A stretch of 43,630 bases of DNA from an uncultured Lachnospiraceae bacterium (GTDB lineage: Bacteria > Bacillota > Clostridia > Lachnospirales > Lachnospiraceae), in contig CACXDC010000216.1 in the NCBI GenBank assembly GCA_902766365.1, positions 1 to 43,630 of the forward strand, read 5' to 3'. This document shows, piece after piece, positions 7,557-16,322 of the stretch. The first letter of the stretch is position 1, and each line of letters starts with the position of its first letter. Under the pieces are notes generated by a model. The model saw nothing but the letters and a program-made list of their open reading frames with translations. It searched no databases and was not told the origin of the DNA. The position numbers and the translations under genes are program-made.

Positions 7557-8671
7557 AATTCATTCACTTTCTTTTCTACGAAATCTACAATATCAGCCGC
7601 TGCAGAGGGCTTCGCAAAGTGCCTTTGTGTTTTGATCATGGCATCACGGAGATCTTTGTTGCCTGTCAGTGTCATACCCTGGGAGATCTGTGTATATACA
7701 TGATCAGAGGCAAGGGCAAGGCCATTGGAAACAAAGAACTCCCGGTTCCTTGTCTCGCAGCCGGGGATCGGCGCTGTGAACACAATGGGGATATTCTTTA
7801 CCAGCGCTTCTGTGGAGGTCAGGCCGCCGGGCTTTGTGAAGATCACATCACTGGCATCCATATATTCGGATACATGGTCGGTGAAGCCGGTGACGTGGAT
7901 ATTTTTGTTCTTACGGTAAGTATAATTCAGGATACGTCTGGATTTGGTATTGTTGCCGCAGATGATGATAAGCTGTTCGCCGTCCGTCAGCCTGCGGGAA
8001 AGCTCATAGACAAACAGGTGCATTTTGCCAAAGCCCATACTGCCGCTCATGACAAGATAAACCGGTTTGTCAGCAGGGAGATGAAGCCGTTCCCTGGCTT
8101 TATCCTGGCTGATCTTTTTCGTAAAGGCGCTGCTGACAGGGATGCCAAGCGGATAGAGCTTATCCGAAGGGATACCACGGTCTACATCCTCCTGTACCAA
8201 AAATTCATGGGGTACAAAATAATAATCGCATTCAGTTTCTTCAAAGAAAGGAATGCAGGTATAGTCTGTGCTGATCACAAAAGTGGGTGGAAGAGGCACG
8301 TGCCGTCTCTTTAAGGCAGTCATGATCTCTGCCGGGAAGAGATGGGGCATGACGATGGCATCAAAGCTGTTTTCGGAAAGGAACTGCCGGAAACGTCTGA
8401 CCATCAGGGCATTGGCAAAGTATACGGGAGACTTGTGCCTGCTTGAACTGATCTTTCCGCCAAGTTTATATAAGGTACCAAAGAAGCGGGGGGAGTGGCT
8501 TGCTATCCTGATATAGGTTTTGCCGACTTTCCCTGCCAGACGGTCACTTTTCAGGGAAAAGGGATCCATCATGTGTACGGTGTGTCCTTTTTTCTCAAAT
8601 TGTTCGCAGACAGCCCTGGCAGCCGCATTGTGTCCGCCGCCGGTACTGCAGGAAAGAAGTAATATGTTCAT
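7553..8671 (-). CDS. MGDG synthase/UgtP-like diacylglycerol glycosyltransferase (GT28)
   Basis: A 372-residue protein of the family that adds sugar from a UDP-sugar to diacylglycerol to make membrane glycolipids and lipoteichoic-acid anchors. The N-terminal half begins MNILLLSCSTGGGHNAAA, the GGGH acceptor-side motif of MGDG synthases. The C-terminal half has the GT-B nucleotide-sugar region with VMSGSMGFGKM (about 218-228), HVTGFTDHVSEYM (about 265-277) and FTKPGGLTSTEA (about 283-294). I start at the ATG reading down from 8671 because AGGAGG lies seven bases ahead of it; an upstream in-frame start at 8704 lacks such a site. It leads a two-gene operon with the PlsY-like gene. The exact sugar and acceptor are not determinable here. 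Confidence 0.85.
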   Translation of the reverse strand: MNILLLSCSTGGGHNAAARAVCEQFEKKGHTVHMMDPFSLKSDRLAGKVGKTYIRIASHSPRFFGTLYKLGGKISSSRHKSPVYFANALMVRRFRQFLSENSFDAIVMPHLFPAEIMTALKRRHVPLPPTFVISTDYTCIPFFEETECDYYFVPHEFLVQEDVDRGIPSDKLYPLGIPVSSAFTKKISQDKARERLHLPADKPVYLVMSGSMGFGKMHLFVYELSRRLTDGEQLIIICGNNTKSRRILNYTYRKNKNIHVTGFTDHVSEYMDASDVIFTKPGGLTSTEALVKNIPIVFTAPIPGCETRNREFFVSNGLALASDHVYTQISQGMTLTGNKDLRDAMIKTQRHFAKPSAAADIVDFVEKKVNEL

Positions 8672-8692
8672 AATGATCCTCCTGTTTTTAAC

Positions 8693-8721
8693 AGTATAGA
8701 GCATGGAAGGAAAACTGACAA
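8693..8721 (-). promoter_or_regulatory. Leftward promoter of the glycolipid operon
   Basis: Read on the minus strand: TTGTCA (8716-8721), a 17-base spacer, TATACT (8693-8698). It sits correctly for the operon beginning at 8671. Only four bases separate its -35 box from that of the rightward promoter. Confidence 0.75.
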
Positions 8722-8725
8722 GAAT

Positions 8726-8754
8726 TTGCTTTTTTCCGGAAAGAGGTGTAAAAT
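8726..8754 (+). promoter_or_regulatory. Rightward promoter of the GT2-HAD-GH125 unit
   Basis: TTGCTT (8726-8731), a 17-base spacer, TAAAAT (8749-8754), about 22 bases ahead of the start at 8777. It is back to back with the leftward promoter. Confidence 0.6.
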
Positions 8755-8776
8755 CTCATATTTAAGGAGTGATATT

Positions 8777-9604
8777 ATGAAACAGCCATTGGTAAGTATT
8801 ATTGTACCAGTATATAATGGAGAAAAATCGATCGAAAGATGTCTTCGGAGCATACAGAACCAGACCTATCAGAATATTGAGGTCATTGTAGTCAACGATG
8901 GCAGCACAGACCACACGGATCGGATCATCCGTAAATATGCAGGGCAGGATCCCAGATTCTGCTATATCAAAAAGGAAAACAGCGGTGTTTCTGACAGCAG
9001 GAATATTGCCATGAAACGGGCGAGGGGAGAATATTTCCAGTTTGTGGACGGAGATGACTGGTTAGTCAAGCAGGCCACAGAGGAGTTTGTAAGAACCGCC
9101 CTTCTCTATGACTGTGAGATGGTGATCTCGGATTACAACAGGGTAAGAGGCAGGACCATCATGGTGAGAGGCCACGTGGAGGCAGGCCCGGTTCTGACAA
9201 GGACCAGATTTGCGGAAAACATGATGGCGGCACCAGCCAATTTTTACTATGGGGTTCTCTGGAACAAGTTTTACAAGGCAGACATTATCAGGAGATTTGC
9301 CCTTCAGTGTGATACCCAGCTTGACTGGTGTGAGGATTTCCGGTTTAACCTGGAATATCTGCAGTATGTAGGCAAGGTCGGGGTGATCAACAAACCACTT
9401 TATTATTATGTAAAGACCAAGGGAAGCCTTGTGGATACCCAGGCGGGCAGCCTGCAGCTGACCATGAAGACCAAGCGGAAGCTGTTTGATTATTATAAGG
9501 ATCTGTACCAGACACTGGATCTGTATGAAGGAAATAAATTCCGGATCCAGATGTTCTATTTCTCCTTTGCACACGATAAAATAAAAGGAATTAAGACCGC
9601 ATGA
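8777..9604 (+). CDS. Family 2 glycosyltransferase
   Basis: A 275-residue GT-A fold glycosyltransferase that moves sugar from a nucleotide-sugar donor, probably onto a cell-surface polymer or lipid. The N-terminus (PLVSIIVPVYNGEKSIERCL) is the classic GT2 start. It is followed by VVNDGSTDHTD near residue 37, the NSGVSDSRN donor-binding segment near 73, and the metal-binding FVDGDDW near 93. I start at ATG 8777, with AAGGAG eight bases ahead; the longer upstream frame lacks a site and would cross the promoter. The C-terminal part has no obvious membrane helix, so it is soluble or peripheral. Its stop overlaps the start of the HAD gene by ATGA. Confidence 0.9.
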   Translation: MKQPLVSIIVPVYNGEKSIERCLRSIQNQTYQNIEVIVVNDGSTDHTDRIIRKYAGQDPRFCYIKKENSGVSDSRNIAMKRARGEYFQFVDGDDWLVKQATEEFVRTALLYDCEMVISDYNRVRGRTIMVRGHVEAGPVLTRTRFAENMMAAPANFYYGVLWNKFYKADIIRRFALQCDTQLDWCEDFRFNLEYLQYVGKVGVINKPLYYYVKTKGSLVDTQAGSLQLTMKTKRKLFDYYKDLYQTLDLYEGNKFRIQMFYFSFAHDKIKGIKTA

Positions 9605-10329
9605 CAAATTATATTTTTGATCTCTATGGAACTCTGATCGACATTCATACCAGTGAAAGCAAAGCCTCTCTGTGGAAGGAAGTGGCTTTGCTTTTTTCGA
9701 TGAATGGTGTGCCCTATATGGAAACAGAACTGCGTAAAAGCTATCTGAGGCTCTGCAAAGTGGAGGAAGGACGCCAGTGGGACAGACAGAAAAAAATGAG
9801 AGATGGAAGCCTTCTGAAAAGAGAGATTGAGCTTCCGCTTGACCGGGTATTTACAGAGCTCTTTGCAGAAAAAGGCATAGAACCGTCAGAGGAGAAGCTC
9901 AGACTCATGGCGACAGCCTTCCGGGCACTGTCTGCTTATTATATCAGGCTTTATGACGGCGCAGAGGATCTTCTGAAGCGGCTGAAAAGGTCCGGAAAAA
10001 AGATCTATCTGCTTTCCAATGCACAGCGGATCTTTACAGAGCCTGAGATGAAAATGCTGGGAATCTATGATCTCTTTGACGGGATCATGTATTCTTCAGA
10101 TGCAGGAGTGAAAAAGCCATCCCATTATTTCTTTGAGGATCTTTTCCAGAAGTATGGACTTAAGAAAGAGGATTCTGTTATGATCGGGAATGAATATGAG
10201 GCAGACATTCTCGGAGCGGATGCGTTTGGTATTGCCAGTATGTATGTCCATACCAGCCAGTCCGGCAAAAGACCGGAGAAGCTGCCGGATAGCTGCATAG
10301 AGATCGCAGCCATCGGAGAAGTATTTTAG
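9601..10329 (+). CDS. HAD superfamily hydrolase, haloacid-dehalogenase-type motif I
   Basis: A 242-residue HAD protein. Motif I reads FDLYGTLID (about 6-14): the nucleophile Asp is present but the usual second Asp of HAD phosphatases is Tyr, the pattern of 2-haloacid dehalogenases and their relatives. Motif II is LLSNAQ (about 138-143), motif III has DAGVKKP with the Lys (about 163-169), and motif IV is IGNEYEADI (about 197-205), with Gly-Asn-Glu where Gly-Asp is common. A helical cap domain lies between motifs I and II. It overlaps the GT2 gene by four bases and precedes the mannosidase gene by 23. It is probably a small-molecule hydrolase; dehalogenase activity should not be assumed from the Tyr alone. 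Confidence 0.85.
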   Translation: MTNYIFDLYGTLIDIHTSESKASLWKEVALLFSMNGVPYMETELRKSYLRLCKVEEGRQWDRQKKMRDGSLLKREIELPLDRVFTELFAEKGIEPSEEKLRLMATAFRALSAYYIRLYDGAEDLLKRLKRSGKKIYLLSNAQRIFTEPEMKMLGIYDLFDGIMYSSDAGVKKPSHYFFEDLFQKYGLKKEDSVMIGNEYEADILGADAFGIASMYVHTSQSGKRPEKLPDSCIEIAAIGEVF

Positions 10330-10352
10330 AGAAAATACAGGAAGGAAAAGAT

Positions 10353-11657
10353 ATGGAAAAGAAAACCTATGAATCCATCGAGAAACTGATAGAACAGGTA
10401 AAAAGAAATCTTCTTGGACCTATCCCGGATGAGGCAGGGGCAGAAGAGAAGGAAATCGTACAGGTATTTGAAAACTGTATCTCCAATACCCTTACCACGA
10501 CACTGAAGGAGGAACCGGATGGATCTGTCTTTGTGATCACGGGGGACATTCCTGCCATGTGGCTTCGGGACAGCGCCTGCCAGCTAAAGCCCTTCCTGAT
10601 CCCGGCAAGAGAGGACAGACAGGTGCAGAAGCTGATCGCCGGCGTGATCAAGAGACAGATCAGCTGCATCCTGATCGATCCATATGCCAATGCCTTTAAT
10701 GAAGAACCAAACGGCAACTGTTACAGCCATGACAAGACAGAAGAAAATCCATGGCTCTGGGAGAGAAAATATGAGATCGACTCTCTATGCTATCCGGTGC
10801 AGCTTTCCTATCTGTTTTGGAAGGAGACCGGCTGCACAGAGCATTTCACGAAAGAGTGGAAGGAAGCGGCAGAGAAGATCCTTACCGTATTTACCACAGA
10901 ACAGGCACATGAGGAGGAGAGCAGTTATCTGTTTGAGAGAGAGAACTGTCCTTATACCGATACCCTTTCAAGAGGCGGAAAGGGAGCCCTTGTAAAGAGC
11001 GACACAGGGCTGATCTGGTCAGGCTTCCGTCCCAGTGATGATGCCTGCGTATATGGATATCTGATCCCTTCCAATATGCTGGCCAGTGTGATCCTCATGC
11101 AGCTTTCTGAGATTGCAGAGTTTATCTACGGTGACTTTGCGCTGGCAAAGAGGGCGAAGAAGTTCTCCGATGAAGTCAGGGATGCCATTGAGACATATGG
11201 CACGGTTCCCTTTGAGGAAGAGCCCTTTTATGCCTATGAGGCAGACGGCTACGGACAGTATCTGATCATGGATGATGCCAACCTGCCAAGCCTTCTTTCC
11301 ATGCCTTACATGGGATACTGCAGCAGGGAAGATAAAAAGTACCAGAATACACGGAAGGTCATCTTAAGCAGCAGAAATCCTTTTTACTTTGAAGGAAGTC
11401 ATGGAAGCGGGATCGGGAGTCCCCACACGAAGCCGGATTATTTCTGGCATATCGCTCTTGGCATGCAGGGTCTGACCAGCAGTTCGAAGGAAGAAAAGAG
11501 ACAGATGCTGTGTCAGATGATCCATACCACGGACGGAACAGGGCTGATGCATGAGTCCGTTGATGCCAATGATCCGCACAATTACTCAAGACCCTGGTTC
11601 TCCTGGGCCAATTCTGTATACTGTGAACTTGTCATGGACTATGCAGGGATCCGTTAA
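10353..11657 (+). CDS. GH125 exo-alpha-1,6-mannosidase
   Basis: A 434-residue protein of glycoside hydrolase family 125 (formerly DUF1237), metal-independent enzymes that release terminal alpha-1,6-linked mannose. The family mark [14 protein letters not shown] lies at residues 64-77. The acidic pair in RPSDDA (Asp229/Asp230) and Glu401 in MHESVDAND match the places of the general acid and base in characterised clostridial members. The ending motif [10 protein letters not shown] is also typical. There is no signal peptide, so the enzyme is cytoplasmic and must act on imported mannosides or glycan fragments. It is the last gene of a unit with a GT2 transferase and a HAD hydrolase; no transporter is adjacent. 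Confidence 0.92.
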   Translation: MEKKTYESIEKLIEQVKRNLLGPIPDEAGAEEKEIVQVFENCISNTLTTTLKEEPDGSVFVITGDIPAMWLRDSACQLKPFLIPAREDRQVQKLIAGVIKRQISCILIDPYANAFNEEPNGNCYSHDKTEENPWLWERKYEIDSLCYPVQLSYLFWKETGCTEHFTKEWKEAAEKILTVFTTEQAHEEESSYLFERENCPYTDTLSRGGKGALVKSDTGLIWSGFRPSDDACVYGYLIPSNMLASVILMQLSEIAEFIYGDFALAKRAKKFSDEVRDAIETYGTVPFEEEPFYAYEADGYGQYLIMDDANLPSLLSMPYMGYCSREDKKYQNTRKVILSSRNPFYFEGSHGSGIGSPHTKPDYFWHIALGMQGLTSSSKEEKRQMLCQMIHTTDGTGLMHESVDANDPHNYSRPWFSWANSVYCELVMDYAGIR

Positions 11658-11696
11658 ACGGGATACACGAAAGAATACCTGGCAGCAGAAATGGAC

Positions 11697-11725
11697 TTGA
11701 CAAGCAGGCATTTGCCTACTAAGAT
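11697..11725 (+). promoter_or_regulatory. Promoter of the valS T-box leader
   Basis: TTGACA (11697-11702), a 17-base spacer, TAAGAT (11720-11725). Transcription would start near 11732, just ahead of the T-box stem I. Confidence 0.75.
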
Positions 11726-11749
11726 AAATTTAATGAGTTTTGCAAAGGT

Positions 11750-12040
11750 AATGACAAAGAGGAGTACCTGTTTATTCAGGCATCAGAGAGGATATTCCAT
11801 CGGCTGAAAGAATATCCGGCAGTGAATGCAGGGAAGGTAGCTTTGGAACCGGAGAGCTGAACAGAGGTCTGATAGCTGCAGAGTTTTTTGCAGAATGAAG
11901 GAATTCAGGTAAGCTCCCACGGCTGATCCCCGTTAACGGATAGTGCTTTCGGCAGAGGCCGGCGGCAGTGAGTGACAAACAAAGGTGGTACCGCGTAGAA
12001 ATGACGCCCTTTACAGAAGAGATTCTGTAGAGGGCTTTTT
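11750..12040 (+). ncRNA. T-box riboswitch of valS
   Basis: The T-box sequence AAAGGTGGTACCGCG lies at 11981-11995 and is followed by an intrinsic terminator that its CCCTTT arm can escape by pairing with the T-box. In stem I the AGTA of the specifier loop is at 11763-11766, the helix CTGTT/AACAG pairs 11768-11772 with 11860-11864, and the triplet GTC (Val) at 11867-11869 sits where the specifier codon is expected. Uncharged tRNA-Val would pair with GTC and with the UGGN bulge and allow read-through into valS. The specifier assignment is inferred from position and the downstream gene. Confidence 0.92.
12006..12040 (+). terminator. Regulated terminator of the valS T-box
   Basis: A 13-bp stem (12006-12018 against 12023-12035, one wobble) with a 4-base loop is followed by five T. 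It is mutually exclusive with the antiterminator formed by the T-box sequence. The remaining 120 bases before valS hold no recognisable element. Confidence 0.9.
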
Positions 12041-12164
12041 GATTGCCAGGCATATGAAAAAATGATCCGGTGGATCCTTTTGGAATGGCTGCAGAAGGTT
12101 GTATGGCAGTTTGCCTGTACGCATCAGAAAGAAAATGTTTTGAGGAACAGAAAAGGAGAAGATG

Positions 12165-14825
12165 ATGAGCAAAGAACTTGCAAAGACCTACGATCCCAAG
12201 GGGATTGAGGACAGAATCTATGACAAATGGCTTACGAAGAAATATTTCCATGCAGAGGTGGATCATTCCAAAACACCGTTTACGATCGTAATTCCCCCTC
12301 CGAATATCACAGGACAGCTCCATATGGGACATGCCCTTGATAATACCATGCAGGATATTCTGATCCGTTATAAGAGGATGCAGGGCTACAATGCACTCTG
12401 GCAGCCCGGAACAGATCATGCCAGCATCGCCACAGAAGTTAAGATCATCGAAAAGCTGAAGGAAGAAGGCATCAGCAAGGAAGATCTTGGCAGAGAAGGT
12501 TTCCTTAAGAGGGCCTGGGAGTGGAAGGCTGAATATGGCGGAAGGATCATCGAGCAGCTGAAGAAGCTGGGCTCCTCCTGTGACTGGGACAGAGAGCGTT
12601 TCACCATGGATGAGGGCTGCAATAAGGCAGTTACCGAAGTATTCTGCAAGATGCACGAAAAAGGCTGGATTTACAAAGGCAGCAGGATCATCAACTGGTG
12701 TCCGGTATGTAACACTTCCATTTCCGATGCCGAGGTAGAGTACGAAGAGCAGGCAGGCCATTTCTGGCATATCAAGTACCCGCTGATCGAGGATGACGGA
12801 ACTGTAAGCACTACAAGATTCCTTGAGTTTGCGACCACAAGACCGGAGACCATGCTGGGTGATACTGCAGTAGCAGTTCATCCTGAGGATGACAGATATA
12901 AGGATATCGTTGGAAAGAAGCTGATGCTTCCTATCATCAACAGAGAGATCCCGATCATTGCAGATGCTTATGTTGACAGAGAGTTTGGTACCGGTGTGGT
13001 TAAGATCACACCTGCCCATGACCCGAATGACTTTGAAGTTGGAAAGCGCCACAATCTGCCGGAGATCAATATCCTGAATGATGATGCCACCATCAATGAA
13101 AACGGTGGCAAGTTCTGTGGTATGGACCGTTATGCAGCAAGAGAGGCCATCGTAAAGGAACTGGATGAGATGGGGCTTCTTGTAAGGATTGAAGATTATA
13201 CCCATAATGTAGGTACCCATGACAGATGTAAGACAACCATCGAGCCCATGATCAAGAAGCAGTGGTTTGTCAAGATGGATGAGCTGATCAAGCCCGCAGT
13301 AAAAGCTGTAAAGGACGGGGACATCCAGCTGATCCCGAAGAGAATGGAAAAGACCTACTTCAACTGGACAGACAATATCAAAGACTGGTGTATTTCCAGA
13401 CAGCTCTGGTGGGGACACAGGATCCCGGCTTATTACTGTGATGACTGCGGAGAAACTGTAGTAGCAAAGCAGATGCCGGAAAAGTGCCCTAAGTGCGGCG
13501 GCACTCACTTTACACAGGATCCGGATACCCTGGATACCTGGTTCTCATCAGCACTCTGGCCGTTCTCCACACTTGGCTGGCCGGAGCAGACAGAGGATCT
13601 GAAATATTTCTATCCGACAGATGTACTGGTAACCGGCTATGATATTATTTTCTTCTGGGTTATCCGGATGATCTTCTCCGGTTACGAGCAGATGGGAGAA
13701 AGACCGTTTAAGACAGTTCTGTTCCATGGACTTGTCAGAGATTCCCAGGGACGTAAGATGAGTAAGAGCCTTGGCAATGGTATCGATCCTCTTGAGATCA
13801 TCGATCAGTATGGTGCAGATGCCCTGCGTCTTACCCTGATCACCGGTAATGCACCGGGTAATGACATGCGTTTCTACTATGAGAGAGTAGAGGCAAGCAG
13901 AAACTTTGCCAACAAGATCTGGAACGCATCCCGTTTCATCATGATGAACATGCCGGAGGAAGGACTTCAGGTTACAGAGCCTGCCCTGCAGCCGGTAGAT
14001 AAGTGGATCCTATCCAAACTGAATACCCTGATCAAAGATGCTACCGAAAATATGGATCACTTTGAACTGGGAATCGCAGTACAGAAGGTATATGACTTTA
14101 TCTGGGATGAGTTCTGTGACTGGTATATTGAGATGGTAAAACCCCGTCTTTACAATACAGACGATCAGGAAAGCAAGAATGCGGCACTCTGGACCTTAAA
14201 GACAGTTCTGTTAAATGCACTGAAGCTGCTCCATCCTTATATGCCGTTTATCACAGAGGAAATTTTCTGTACCCTGCAGTCAGAAGAGGAATCTATCATG
14301 ATCTCAAGCTGGCCGGTATATCAGGACAGCTGGAACTTTGCAAAAGAAGAGCAGGATATCGAAACGATCAAGGATGCTGTCAGGGGTGTGCGTAATATCC
14401 GTACCGAAATGAATGTTGCGCCAAGCCGCAAGGCCATGATCTATGTAGTCAGCGATAAGGAAGAAGTCCGGAGAGCCTTTACAGAAGGAAAGCTGTTCTT
14501 CGCTTCCCTTGCAGGAGCTTCCGAGGTTGTGATTCAGGAGGATAAGAGCGGTATCGCCGAGGATGCGGTATCTGTTGTGATACACGGTGCGACCCTTTAC
14601 ATTCCTTTCGCAGAGCTTGTGGATATCGCGCAGGAGATCGAAAGACTGAAGAAGGAAGAGAAGCGTCTGACCGGCGAGCTTGCCAGAGTCAATGGCATGT
14701 TGAGCAATGAGAAGTTTATGGGTAAGGCACCCAAGGCAAAGATCGATGAGGAAAAGGCAAAGCTTGAGAAGTATACCCAGATGATGGATCAGGTAAAGGA
14801 AAGACTTGTACAGTTAAGCAAATAA
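12165..14825 (+). CDS. valS: Valyl-tRNA synthetase
   Basis: An 886-residue class I aminoacyl-tRNA synthetase that charges tRNA-Val. The HIGH-type motif HMGH lies at residues 53-56 after PPPNITGQL, and KMSKS at about 530-534. An editing (CP1) domain lies between them, with [17 protein letters not shown]. Two Cys pairs (CPVC near 182; CDDC and CPKC near 425-445) suggest bound zinc. The C-terminus ends in the coiled coil typical of ValRS (about 815-886). Two adjacent ATGs exist at 12162 and 12165; I choose 12165 because AGGAG (12154-12158) is then six bases away rather than three. It is expressed behind a T-box, so it responds to valine starvation. Confidence 0.97.
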   Translation: MSKELAKTYDPKGIEDRIYDKWLTKKYFHAEVDHSKTPFTIVIPPPNITGQLHMGHALDNTMQDILIRYKRMQGYNALWQPGTDHASIATEVKIIEKLKEEGISKEDLGREGFLKRAWEWKAEYGGRIIEQLKKLGSSCDWDRERFTMDEGCNKAVTEVFCKMHEKGWIYKGSRIINWCPVCNTSISDAEVEYEEQAGHFWHIKYPLIEDDGTVSTTRFLEFATTRPETMLGDTAVAVHPEDDRYKDIVGKKLMLPIINREIPIIADAYVDREFGTGVVKITPAHDPNDFEVGKRHNLPEINILNDDATINENGGKFCGMDRYAAREAIVKELDEMGLLVRIEDYTHNVGTHDRCKTTIEPMIKKQWFVKMDELIKPAVKAVKDGDIQLIPKRMEKTYFNWTDNIKDWCISRQLWWGHRIPAYYCDDCGETVVAKQMPEKCPKCGGTHFTQDPDTLDTWFSSALWPFSTLGWPEQTEDLKYFYPTDVLVTGYDIIFFWVIRMIFSGYEQMGERPFKTVLFHGLVRDSQGRKMSKSLGNGIDPLEIIDQYGADALRLTLITGNAPGNDMRFYYERVEASRNFANKIWNASRFIMMNMPEEGLQVTEPALQPVDKWILSKLNTLIKDATENMDHFELGIAVQKVYDFIWDEFCDWYIEMVKPRLYNTDDQESKNAALWTLKTVLLNALKLLHPYMPFITEEIFCTLQSEEESIMISSWPVYQDSWNFAKEEQDIETIKDAVRGVRNIRTEMNVAPSRKAMIYVVSDKEEVRRAFTEGKLFFASLAGASEVVIQEDKSGIAEDAVSVVIHGATLYIPFAELVDIAQEIERLKKEEKRLTGELARVNGMLSNEKFMGKAPKAKIDEEKAKLEKYTQMMDQVKERLVQLSK

Positions 14826-14862
14826 AAAAGAGGAAACAGGAAGGAAGAAGGGAGTCATTTTT

Positions 14863-16173
14863 GTGACGGCGTTTGAACAGGCAGAACAATATATCAATGA
14901 GATACCGAGATTTGCCGGAAAAAATACAGTAGAGGATACGTCCCGTCTGCTTGCAATCGCCGGCTGTGACAGGCTCCCTTTTCCTGTGATCCATGTGGCC
15001 GGTACCAATGGCAAGGGCAGTGTATGTGCCTGCCTTGCCTCGATCCTGAAGGAGAGCGGCAGGAGAGTGGGGATTTTTACGTCTCCCCATCTTGTGGATA
15101 TCCGGGAGCGGATCCGGATCGATGATGAGATGATTTCGAAGGACAGGTTTGCAGAGGTATTTCAGGATGTCCAGGTACTGACAGAAGAAGGAAAGAAGGA
15201 GGGATTGTCACATCCTTCCTTCTTTGAATATCTGTTCCTGATGGCCATGATCTATTTCAGGGATGAAAAGCCGGATGCTGTGATACTGGAAACCGGGCTG
15301 GGAGGCAGACTGGATGCAACAAACAGTGTAAAGCATCCGGCACTCTGTGTGATCACGGAGATCGGGTTTGACCATATGCAGTACCTTGGCAATACGCTGG
15401 AGGAAATTGCGGGAGAAAAAGCCGGTATCATCAAAAAGGGAGTACCTGTTATTTTCCCGGACAGACGGCCTGAGACGACAAAGGTACTGGTGGATCGTGC
15501 AAAAGAAATGGGAAGCCGGGCGGTTCTGCTCGAAAAAAGCAATATTTTGGATATAAATACAGGGAATAAAAACATTGATTTTTCACTGCATACTGGTTAT
15601 TATAATTATATTGGTCTGTCACTTCATATGGTGGCACTTTACCAGGTGGAAAATGCCTCTCTTGCAGTTCTTGCAGCAGAAGAACTGAACAGGGAAGGAT
15701 ATCTGATCGGGGAAGAAGCCATAAGGAAGGGACTTTCGAGCGCATACTGGCCGGGGCGGATGGAAGAAGTACAGCCCGGCATTTTTTTGGATGGTGCGCA
15801 CAATGAAGATGGGATAGAGGCGCTGCTTGCAACAGTAAAAGCAATACCCTGCAGGGGAGAGAGAAAGCTTCTGTTTGGGGTGGTTGCGGACAAGCAGTAT
15901 GAAAAGATGATCAGGAGGATAGCAGAGAGCGGTCTCTTTACGGAGATTGCAGTCACGACACTTTCCTCTGACCGAAGTGCGTCTCTTACAGAACTTTCGA
16001 AGCTATGGAGGCAGTATGAATTACCCTGCCGCTTTTATGAAGATGCAGGAGAGGCCTTTAGATGGCTGCTTGCAGGCAGGAAAGAGGCTGACGTGATTTA
16101 TGTTGCCGGTTCGTTATATTTGATAGGGCAGATAAAGAGCCTTAAGAGGAGAACACCGGATGATAGATTTTGA
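14863..16173 (+). CDS. folC: Folylpolyglutamate synthase / dihydrofolate synthase
   Basis: A 436-residue Mur-ligase-type enzyme that joins glutamate to dihydropteroate or to folates with ATP. The P-loop is VAGTNGKGSVCA (about 45-56). Other family marks are LETGLGGRLDATN (about 143-155), GFDHMQYLGNTLEEIAGEKA (about 168-187) and the C-terminal FLDGAHNEDGI (about 308-318). The start is GTG 14863, with AAGAAGGGAG about ten bases before; no better ATG is in frame. It follows valS by 37 bases without a terminator, an order common in Firmicutes, so it is likely co-transcribed. Its end overlaps a small gene by 14 bases. Confidence 0.94.
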   Translation: MTAFEQAEQYINEIPRFAGKNTVEDTSRLLAIAGCDRLPFPVIHVAGTNGKGSVCACLASILKESGRRVGIFTSPHLVDIRERIRIDDEMISKDRFAEVFQDVQVLTEEGKKEGLSHPSFFEYLFLMAMIYFRDEKPDAVILETGLGGRLDATNSVKHPALCVITEIGFDHMQYLGNTLEEIAGEKAGIIKKGVPVIFPDRRPETTKVLVDRAKEMGSRAVLLEKSNILDINTGNKNIDFSLHTGYYNYIGLSLHMVALYQVENASLAVLAAEELNREGYLIGEEAIRKGLSSAYWPGRMEEVQPGIFLDGAHNEDGIEALLATVKAIPCRGERKLLFGVVADKQYEKMIRRIAESGLFTEIAVTTLSSDRSASLTELSKLWRQYELPCRFYEDAGEAFRWLLAGRKEADVIYVAGSLYLIGQIKSLKRRTPDDRF

Positions 16174-16318
16174 AGAAGAATTAAAGAAGTTTCACCCAAG
16201 TCTTGAGGTTGAAGATGCTGCAGAAGCGATCTATGGACAGGATCTGACGGATGTGGCAGATATTTTGATACAGATGGTAGAAAAGGCAAAAGAAAAAACG
16301 GAAACAGAAGAGGAGTAA
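16160..16318 (+). CDS. Small acidic protein, 52 residues, unknown function
   Basis: A short gene starting at ATG 16160 within the last 14 bases of folC and ending at TAA 16318. It has AAGAGGAG about nine bases ahead of the start. The product begins MIDFEEELKKFHPSLEVEDA, carries a central DVADILIQMVEKAKEK helix, and ends in an acidic tail. About a third of residues are Glu or Asp. Overlap on one side and a ribosome site of the next gene (AGAGGAG) laid across its stop on the other argue that it is a real, coupled gene of this operon. Function unknown; a small helical adaptor is possible. Confidence 0.7.
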   Translation: MIDFEEELKKFHPSLEVEDAAEAIYGQDLTDVADILIQMVEKAKEKTETEEE

Positions 16319-16322
16319 CGAC

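Noticed and set aside
8672-8704. A longer start for the MGDG-synthase-like gene at 8704.
   Set aside because: It would include the promoter -10 region and lacks a ribosome site, while the start at 8671 has AGGAGG.
11772-13508. A minus-strand open frame of 578 codons across the T-box and the 5' half of valS.
   Set aside because: It is opposite to well-supported valS codons and the T-box, has no ribosome site, and its translation is rich in Leu, Cys, His and Ser runs typical of a reverse-strand shadow.
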